The position numbers and the translations under genes were made by a program. The notes beneath the pieces were generated by a model. It ran no database searches. It saw only the letters and a program-made list of their open reading frames with translations, and was not told where the DNA came from. From Odontocerum albicorne (lineage: Eukaryota; Arthropoda; Insecta; Trichoptera; Odontoceridae), in the NCBI GenBank assembly GCA_949825065.1, contig OX463849.1:35049199-35113198 (forward strand): a stretch of DNA of 64,000 nt, read 5' to 3'. Shown one piece after another: positions 57,290-64,000 of this stretch. The stretch's first letter is position 1; each line of letters starts with the position of its first letter.

Positions 57290-59085
57290 GAAAATTGATT
57301 TGTTGGAATACAATAGACTTATTAATTCATTCTCATAGTACCCTCCAACATATTCGAGTTAACTATGTATTCATGTTGAAGAACATGACTGGGAGAGAAT
57401 ATTGTCTTATGGCCCTAGCAATCGAGCCTTTCTTTAAAAAAAACACTTGCATCCACCGTTCACCATATCGCGTGTTGGAAATACTACTGTTAGTAGACAA
57501 GCAAAAAACACTCACACACGGCTAACGCGTGAAGAAATGAATGACAAACTTATAAATGTTATGAACATTTACAAAAATAGAAATTATTCATTTTAAATCC
57601 AAGTAATCGAAAAAAAAACTTCAATGCAGAAAATGACTTTTGATCCAGAAAATTACCTTTTTGATAATTATTCAGGATGATTGTTAATTTTTAAGGCACT
57701 TAGTTAACCCTTGCTAGGATTTTCAGGATTTCATTACGGATTAAAGTCGGCACAATGCCTTGTTAATATTCGAAGTGATTTGTCATTACTGTGATGGAAA
57801 ACTAGTTGTAAACATGGGGAGAATAACCATGTTGGAATTGAAATAAGCCTTAAAAAAATGTTTTTATCTCGCAATATTACTTTTATTTGCAGGCGAGAAA
57901 ACAGTACACAGTATTTAAAAAATATGTTTTATAATTATTTTTTTGAGAAAAGGAGAAAACGAAAAAAATGACAAGCAAAACGGAATGAAATTCGGAAATA
58001 AAAATTTTGATTTTACATAAACTATATTTAAACATTTATAAGATGTATTGGTTTCAAAAGTTCAACTTAATAAGCGAGCAATAACGTCAACTCTATGTTT
58101 TCAGATTGTTAATCTTAATTAAATTTAATAAAAAAATATATACAAAGTTAATATTATATTCTTTTATATTTCTACAATTAATTTAAGGGATGGTCCGGAT
58201 TGTAATTTTGCATTCTTGGGTCAAACTCTAACGCGAAATTGCATAAAATGCAATTGGAATATGATTTTTAAATATTTTCAGTATGTCAGCAACGTCTCGC
58301 GACGTAAAACGCTGGTTATTCTCCACCGAAGACTTGATTTGGTCGTCATCAGTTATAATCAGTATTCGAGAGCGCATACCACCTCCGAGTATTTTATTAC
58401 CATTATGGTATTTTTAAACCACATTTGACTCACGCGATCACTTACAGCTTCATTGCCACACACTGAATATAATTTTAATTGGTTTGTGTACAATTTTTTT
58501 TGCGGTTGTAAAAAGCAATAAGTGCCAAAAAAACAAACATTTTTTTTCCGTAGAAGCAATTTGGATATATAATGGTCGAAAAATTGTACTTAACTATTAT
58601 TTTTCATACTAAAATACAGTCGTCATGTTTGGTATGAAGCTAGCTACGAATTTTTTTTCTAACGATATCTATCTAAAAAAATTCAAACTATTTCTAAGAT
58701 AACATATAATATTGTTTAATAAGAATAAAATAATAAAATCTATAACGCGAACACTATCCAGGATTTATTATTTATATGCAAAAAACGCAACTTAAAATCC
58801 ATAGAGACTAAGAATTTATAAAAGTACTTAATTCCTTAAAAGAGATTATAAACTTATTTGCAAGGATAGAAAGATAATGTTTACGGTTATTAGGTACTTC
58901 CCCATATCCTTATATATTCAAAAACATTTATAGTTAGAAAACCGCAGCAAACTCGTTAAAAGAAGAAGAAGAATGTTTTATAAACTATGCAGATTAAACT
59001 AATTAACAAAAATATTTTTATCATTGTTATAAATTGTCGTGTAATGATCAGTAGTAGCGGTAAGTCGGTTAGTCTGTATATTAAT
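57290..59085. other. non-coding; unique block at 58190-58400
   Basis: 58190-58400 is less AT-rich (AGCAACGTCTCGCGACGTAA with a short TCTCGCGA palindrome). No gene recognised. The remainder is strongly AT-rich. Confidence 0.3.
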
Positions 59086-59089
59086 TAGA

Positions 59090-59310
59090 TTCCCCGCTCC
59101 CCCGAGACGTGCCCGGGCCTGAAAGGGTTGAGGGGTGTCTTTCACCTCCCCCCTCCAGAACCTCTCCCACTCTAACATCCCCTTCGAGGGATCAGCAAGG
59201 GGTGGAGGGGGTGTGCCACGTCGTCACTGCTGCTTATCAGCGCTAACTTCATCCCGGTCATCAACCACGCTTATCTGCATATCTTTAATTAATCCGAGTT
59301 TTTGGCGATT
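59090..59310. promoter_or_regulatory. GC-rich candidate regulatory block
   Basis: Opens with a C/G-rich low-complexity part (CCCCGAGACGTGCCCGGGCC, CACCTCCCCCCTCCAG) and continues with dense transcription-factor-like words: CTGCTTATCAGCGC (GATA site), CGCTTATCTGCATATC (GATA then POU-like), TAATTAATCCGAG (homeodomain-like). A frame of 86 codons crosses it, but its composition does not look protein-like. The enhancer reading is inference. Confidence 0.35.
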
Positions 59311-59454
59311 ATTCATTTGCGAAATATTATATCACCCTTTACGCTGTTGTCGTGTACGTAAAGTACTTAAATCATCAATTACTTTCGTGTCTTAGGAAAT
59401 ATTTCAAAACAATATATTCATCTTGTTATTTATTGTATTTCACTTTCATCGTAT

Positions 59455-59515
59455 ACAACCAGGTGGATTTATTGGCATGTGTCAATATCTTACAACCAAC
59501 CAGGAAGATGTCGTC
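59455..59515 (-). mobile_element. SINE-A tail fragment, minus strand
   Basis: CAACCAGGTGGATTTATTGG, CATGTGTCAATATCTTACAA and CCAACCAGGAAGATG are the reversed tail. Confidence 0.7.
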
Positions 59516-59572
59516 CAATAAGACTTTTGTGAAATCCAAACTGAAACACTTTAAAATTTTATATATTATAAT

Positions 59573-59785
59573 ATGTATGTTGCAGAATTTCAGACGAAAA
59601 AGGTCTTGGAATGGCAGCCTAGAACGGGCAAGAGAGGTGTGGGGAGAGCACAGGCTAGATGGTCGGACGATATAAGACGGGCCGCAGGGGTGAAGTGGAT
59701 GCATTGTGCCCGAGATAGGGAGTTGTGGAAGACCGAAGTGGAGGCCTATATCCAGGGATGTATCCAGAACGACTAAAGAAGAAGA
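59573..59785 (+). pseudogene. LINE reverse transcriptase C-terminus, well preserved
   Basis: The frame ends KKVLEWQPRTGKRGVGRAQA, RWSDDIRRAAGVKWMHCARD, RELWKTEVEAYIQ, with a stop at 59774-59776 and a GAAGAAGAAG end. This is the EWRPRTGKRxxGRPxxRWxDDI-xAGxxWMxxAxDRxxW tail of an abundant insect LINE. Only the last 67 codons are present, so it is a severely 5'-truncated insertion. It is in the same family as 18670. Confidence 0.8.
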
Positions 59786-59794
59786 AGAAGATTT

Positions 59795-59935
59795 TGCAGA
59801 GGTTGTGGGTTGCTGTTGGTACCCGATTTTTGCAAAAAGTCTTCCAGTCTGTCTCCTTATAATTATTTTTGTTGGTCGGAAGGGGAAGGAATTCCGCTAG
59901 GTTGTATTTATTAACGTTGTTATGGTAGCTCTGAA
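59795..59935 (+). mobile_element. SINE-A copy, head truncated
   Basis: GCAGAGGTTGTGGGTTGCTG, TGGTACCCGATTTTTGCAAA, TTGTTGGTCGGAAGGGGAAG and CCGCTAGGTTGTATTTA. Confidence 0.7.
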
Positions 59936-59984
59936 TATGAAAACGATTTGGTAATAATTTATTTTAATATTTTAAAGTAAAACG

Positions 59985-60500
59985 GTTAACTGGAACAAGC
60001 TGATGAGTCATGTTATTTAGGCAATATGTTTAAGTGTGATGGACGAGTTGAAAGGGAAATTGAACGCAAGGTAGCGACAGGCAACAAAATGAACGGAGCA
60101 CTTAATGTAATATAGAACAACAATGACGTTTGGAATTAAAACTCATAATATAAAGATTTATACTGTGGAGCTCCGTGTAATATACAAAAATTGTTAAGTG
60201 TCAATATATGAAAAAACGCGGTTGAAGACATCAGAATAGAACAGATGTATAAAATGGTTGTTTTAAGCAGGATGAAGAAAAATCATGTGTGCAGAAAGTG
60301 ATTATCGAAATAATGACTATGCGAATATAAAAGTACAATGTATGCATGGAAGAGGGGGAATACGAGACTTGATCAAGTGCATCAGTTTTTGGAAGAAAAT
60401 TGTATGCTTGAATAGAAATTAATGGAAGTTATTATTTCTGTCTACCCCATCAGAGAAACGGCATTATGATAGATGTGGTAGTATGTATAACTTTAAAAAT
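59985..60500 (+). pseudogene. LINE RT C-terminal region, degraded
   Basis: EQADESCYLGNMFKCDGRVE then REIERKVATGNKMNGALNVI at 59995-60115. Much decayed downstream, with VYAWKRGNTRLDQVHQF near 60330 and a TAYPIRETAL-like tail near 60450. This is the YLGxxxxxDGxxExEIxxRI block followed by the usual tail. Confidence 0.7.
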
Positions 60501-60599
60501 AATATAATATGTTAATGTCAAAGAAATTTTAGATTTTGAAAGATAAATAAATTCCTTTGTTTTGTGGCATCCTACAGAATCTGTTAACGATAGTAATTA

Positions 60600-60960
60600 A
60601 TTAAGATTAAAAGCTTCGCCCGAAGGCTTCTGCATAACACAAACTTTAAGCATACTGTGTCGCGAATGGTATAGCAGGTACTCATTTCATGCAATATTGA
60701 ACAGTACATTAGGTGATTATGCTTACTCAGAGAACTACTGACGCCAGTACCTGCACCGCCTATAGATATTATGCTAATAATTATGAGTTACACAACTATC
60801 CTGTCGACTATCCTGGCTACTGTATCGGCGCATTAATTATGAGCAAACGAACCGCTTGATTAAACAATTAAATATTTGAGCTGATCTCCACAAATATACT
60901 GAGGTCCACCGACATGGATTGCTTAGAAGGTATGTGGTTCGTCAAACAAGCAAATTAACC
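60600..60960. other. candidate conserved non-coding block
   Basis: About 350 bp of unique, information-dense sequence. It includes AAGCTTCGCCCGAAGGCTTC (short palindromic core), GTACCTGCACCGCCTATAGA, paired TTAATTATGAGCAAACG and TAATAATTATGAGTTACAC words, and CAAATATACTGAGGTCCACC. No splice-flanked frame was seen. The regulatory role is inference. Confidence 0.35.
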
Positions 60961-61534
60961 TCTAAACCAATCGTTGTACACATTTTCCATCCAGCTATAT
61001 TGGATGATAATTATTGAGGCGCTTTAATTCTGGTACGAGTAGATGAGTTGATTGAAAATTATAATAAATAATATTAAGATTTATTTATGTATTTTATAAA
61101 GCTGACATATACAGGTTGAATCTAATTACATACACAATTTAAAGAGAAATATATACAGTAACTTGAAATAAAAATTGACAAAGAGTGTTGATATGTGGGT
61201 ACACATCATATTCACAATACTCTGTGTCACAATGCTCCGAATGTATTTAGTACAGTATTGTTACAAGTTTGTCTTGCCCTATATAAGAGCTGACAATGTG
61301 TCATTTGATAGTCCGCATTAAATAAACTTAACATGGTAGCAGAGCATGGTTTCGATCCACGGACCTCTGGAAAGAGCACTTGGCAAGTTGATTCTTCTTA
61401 CTGCCAATTTAAAAAGATGTATACTCGTATTTTTGTATCTCGAATAGTTACCAGAAAGAGAAAATAACGCATTTTTCAACATTTTCAAATAACATGTTAC
61501 TCCCGTCAGTAACATGCGTTTGTACGTACATAGC
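60961..61534. other. non-coding, nothing recognised
   Basis: AT-rich; a GGTAGCAGAGCATGGTTTCG / ATCCACGGACC patch at 61332-61365 resembles a reversed tRNA-like B box (TCGATCC) but is isolated. Confidence 0.35.
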
Positions 61535-61720
61535 ATCACACCATTTCCCTGTTGGGTAGGCAGAGAGGACAGAGTGTTATGATTTCCTATCTTGACACCC
61601 ATCCTCAGCCTCTTCTACATCTATACAACTTCTACAATTTATCTAACTTCCTGCGTTTTTTCCTTTCAGAATATAATTCACTTAATCCAACCATACTCTT
61701 TTTCTTTCCTTTTTTTTTTA
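61535..61720 (-). pseudogene. LINE C-terminal tail fragment
   Basis: CACCATTTCCCTGTTGGGTA, GGCAGAGAGGACAGAGTG and TAATCCAACCATACTCTTTT are the reverse of the WRSVLSAYPTGKW tail and WLD region. The end is adjoined by a SINE-B copy at a T run. Confidence 0.65.
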
Positions 61721-61724
61721 AAGA

Positions 61725-61885
61725 ATATATACTACCGAAGTCATATGTATCCTTATAACCTCGAACATTAGGCGGAAAAAGTGCATGTGTCGTTCGAGGA
61801 AGGTAGCACAGCGTGGGGTTCAAACCGGCGACCTTCCGCACGGAAGTCCAGAGCCTTACCATGCGGCCATGCACCTCACTAAATA
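61725..61885 (-). mobile_element. SINE-B copy, minus strand, 3'-truncated
   Basis: The minus strand reads GTGCATGGCCGCATGGTAAG (A-box region), GGACTTCCGTGCGGAAGGTC, GGTTTGAACCCC (B box), CGCTGTGCTACC and GGTTATAAGGATACATATGA. This is the most tRNA-like SINE-B head in the window. Confidence 0.85.
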
Positions 61886-62004
61886 TGTTACATGCTCTCT
61901 TTGTTATTCCTCTAACATCCTTCGATTAACATTTGCATTATGTATCTGTTTTGCTAATCTTTCTTTATTTCTTTCATTTCCTTTAAGTTAAATAAATAAT
62001 AAAT

Positions 62005-62222
62005 AAATATAGGTTTATTGATAGAAACATAGTATGTACATAATACATTGAAATATACTTCAAGAACACATAAATTGCAGAGAATACATTAAAGACAGAA
62101 GCTATCAAAAGGTCTGGGTTCATCTAATAACATCTCTCCGACCAAGATACACCCCACTAATATAAGGCAAGCCCAGCCACGGGGACACCAGATGTTTTTC
62201 AGCCCACACCCTTGCACATGTA
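62005..62222 (+). repeat. family E repeat
   Basis: AGGTTTATTGATAGAAACAT, GAAGCTATCAAAAGGTCTGG, ACACCCCACTAATATAAGGC and GACACCAGATGTTTTTCAGC. Confidence 0.75.
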
Positions 62223-62299
62223 GAATAAGAAGTGAAAATAAAACAGGAAATAAATAGATGGCAGAAAAATAAATACACAAATACTCATCATCATCATCA

Positions 62300-62470
62300 T
62301 CATCAATGGCACTACAGCCCATTGTGGGCCCCGGCCTCCTCCAGCAGTCGTTGCCATTCCCCCCTATCCTGGGATGCACTCCTCCAGTCCCTGATGCCAA
62401 TCACGTTTGCATCATTCTGCACCCCATCCATCCACCTAAGCTTTGGTCTGCCCACGCTACGTTATATATA
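62300..62470 (-). pseudogene. LINE reverse transcriptase C-terminus
   Basis: The minus strand gives RPKLRWMDGVQNDANVIGIR, DWRSASQDRGEWQRLLEEAG and then a stop, with a (GAT)n simple tail at 62285-62305. This is the RPRLRWLDDVxxDLxxxGVRxWRxxAxDRxxW tail of another insect LINE. It is inserted between two family E copies. Confidence 0.75.
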
Positions 62471-62499
62471 GATACACAAATACTGCCTCAGATCAATTC

Positions 62500-62750
62500 A
62501 AACTAACAAATAAAGGTTCCCTCACAGCAACAAAATGTGTACATATATATAGTAAATTCCTTCCGAGAATCACACATACATCTCAAAATAAACTGCAGAA
62601 AATACAATACATTTCAGAGAGAAGACATTAAAAGGTCCGGGCTCATCCCACAAACATTCCCCCGGCTGAGATACATCCCACTAATGTAAGGCGAACCCGA
62701 CCGCAAGGATATCGGGGGGCTTACAGCCCACACCCCCGTATTACTAGATT
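62500..62750 (+). repeat. family E repeat
   Basis: TCAAAATAAACTGCAGAAAA, GACATTAAAAGGTCCGGGCT, GAGATACATCCCACTAATGT and GGCTTACAGCCCACACCCCC. Confidence 0.7.
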
Positions 62751-62834
62751 TTTAAAAAAAGTATGGCAGAAAACAAAATAAAAAGTAAACCCACGTATAC
62801 CGCCTCAGGTTAACTGTCAGCAAGAACGAAAAAA

Positions 62835-62925
62835 AGAAAAGCCTCAAAGTTCACATTCATCCCTTATCACTTAATTTCGTATTCTGTCAAACACTGTCAC
62901 CCCAAACACTGTCACCCCGATCACG
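62835..62925 (-). pseudogene. LINE fragment with a 15-bp duplication
   Basis: AAAGTTCACATTCATCCCTT, ATCACTTAATTTCGTATTCT match the 22510-22560 segment. ACACTGTCACCCCAA is duplicated at 62889-62918. Confidence 0.5.
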
Positions 62926-62929
62926 AAAC

Positions 62930-63030
62930 GATCTTCCCGGTTCAATTCATCCTTGACCAGAAAAAAAAACTTGAGAACCATTATTCATTTGTATGATATA
63001 CCTCAATATGTCTAAATTGGTGATTCATTG
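62930..63030 (-). repeat. family G repeat, minus strand
   Basis: CTTGAGAACCATTATTCATT, TGTATGATATACCTCAATAT and GTCTAAATTG are the reverse of the 3680 and 4000 copies. Confidence 0.5.
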
Positions 63031-63067
63031 TCATCTATAAGAACAACTGGAGTAAGCACAGAAGTCT

Positions 63068-63149
63068 CATCGCACGTATTGATAATAAATACTAAATCGC
63101 ACGTATTGATAATAATTAGTCATCGGACGTATTGATAATAAATACTACC
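63068..63149 (+). repeat. 26-27-bp tandem repeat, 3 copies
   Basis: CATCGCACGTATTGATAATA then AATACTA. It corresponds to the single CATCGCACGTGTTAGCAGTA at 29960, so it expanded within an interspersed repeat. Confidence 0.85.
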
Positions 63150-63349
63150 ATGGTGAAGTAACAACGATAATCACACAGGTTAAACGCAAGTATTCTTAGT
63201 AGACAAAATATATACATTTTTTAATGATTTGGTATAATCAAACTCCCTGGCGGAAGTAAAGAATTTTTCTACCTTGGCCACGAAGAGTATCACAATCTTC
63301 CGGAATTCTGTTGAAAATCATTCATCGAGGTAAAAATGTTGATTACAAA

Positions 63350-63540
63350 TTGTCCTATTCCATTGTCCTCGTTAGGCTCCATTTGCAGTTTGGCTAATCA
63401 GGAGAAGATTAGCATAACAAATGAGGCTCTCGTGCGATTAACAGGTGCTTGCGCTGATTGCCGATACTCCATTAGCATCTTGAGGTAGCTGCCCATTGCC
63501 CTGTACTCAGCCTCATCTCTTGGGGTGAGTGCTTCTTACC
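63350..63540. other. candidate conserved non-coding block
   Basis: Unique and less AT-rich, with GCAGTTTGGCTAATCAGGAG, GATTAACAGGTGCTTGCGCT (E-box CAGGTG) and TCTTGAGGTAGCTGCCCATT. There is no open frame with splice sites. The regulatory role is inference. Confidence 0.35.
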
Positions 63541-63664
63541 TCATCAGTGGGTCATATTATAATACTAGGCTATTATACATGGGACTTTTCAGCTTAAATC
63601 TTCGATTTTTTAAAGTATTATATAGTAAACCATTTAAGTGAGCATGGTCAAATGTGAATTTACG

Positions 63665-63770
63665 CCTGATGTGCTGAGAGAGATGAAGAAAAGCACTGTG
63701 AGATGGTTTGGGCATATAAAACTTATGAATGAAAAATGACGAATAGTTGGATCAAATAAATTATATTTTG
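63665..63770 (+). pseudogene. LINE fragment with RWFGHIK motif
   Basis: The frame gives DVLREMKKSTVRWFGHIKLM then NEK and a WIK-like end. Short and dead. A few WLDQ-like bases of a further copy (GGAAGACCAAGGAAAG) sit at the window edge. Confidence 0.7.
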
Positions 63771-63779
63771 AAACCACCA

Positions 63780-63912
63780 CCTTCCTAACCTTACACTCAA
63801 CAGTTTCTTTGTAATATTTTTAATCTGTCAATAATAGTAAGTTTAAATCCCGAGTTAGAGCGCCCTTGAGGAGAGTGTGCTCTTTAAAATTTTATTTTAC
63901 TATTGCCTACAG
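63780..63912 (+). repeat. family C retroposon 3' end
   Basis: AATCTGTCAATAATAGTAAG, CCCGAGTTAGAGCGCCCTTG and GAGAGTGTGCTCTTTAAAAT. Confidence 0.7.
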
Positions 63913-64000
63913 TAAATTAATGAAGTTAAACTAACTAAACAAACGTACATTGCAAATGTGAGTGAAAGGCATGATGATATGTAGGAAGACCAAGGAAAGT

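Noticed and set aside
59135..59395. 86-codon plus-strand ORF as a gene
   Set aside because: Low-complexity start, no domain, ends in AT-rich DNA; the region looks regulatory.
61820..61885. Genuine tRNA gene
   Set aside because: The head continues into the SINE-B body, so it is a SINE.

Overview
This is AT-rich eukaryotic DNA with almost no coding content, from an arthropod and most likely a lepidopteran insect. That identification rests on the repeats: many decayed non-LTR retrotransposon C-termini of the RWFGHVERM / WRSVLSAYP kind that are common in moths and butterflies, a Jockey/CR1-type LINE, a mariner transposase remnant, and two tRNA-derived SINE families. The species is not determined. 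I see no operons, bacterial-type genes, rRNA, CRISPR or viral genes.

Genes: the one well-supported piece of host gene is a 116-nt internal exon on the minus strand at 40210-40325. It has a strong polypyrimidine/acceptor site, a consensus donor and a single open frame. I do not recognise the protein. A weaker exon candidate lies on the plus strand at 25596-25819, perhaps of retroelement origin. The window is probably mostly intron or flank of a large minus-strand gene. Several less AT-rich, non-repetitive blocks (for example 6595-6810, 29260-29460, 32900-33050, 39400-39540, 42630-42960, 46690-46960, 50110-50400, 59090-59310, 60600-60960, 63350-63540) are candidates for conserved regulatory elements, but only comparison with other species can show this.

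Repeats fill much of the rest. SINE-A (about 200 bp, about 27 full or partial copies) has a tRNA-like head with A and B boxes, and its 3' tail matches the end of the LINE 3' UTR at 14398-14480, the signature of a SINE mobilised by a partner LINE. SINE-B (about 380 bp, 4 copies) has a different tRNA-like head. A third family ends in GCTCTCTAAACGGCGCT plus an (ATT)n tail. Many degraded LINE 3' ends lie on both strands. DNA elements include an internally deleted mariner (two copies with the same deletion junction), a pogo/Tigger-like element with a nested insertion, and a 199-bp MITE.

Tandem arrays are unusually informative. Three have identifiable births: a 45-bp array and a 32-bp higher-order array grew from LINE coding sequence, and a 29-bp array grew from a SINE tail. 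A 36-bp 13-copy array lies inside a repeat whose other copy at 35 kb is not expanded. There are also several perfect short-spacer inverted repeats, often at transposon ends, and a marked excess of the octamer TACTCGTA on both strands.
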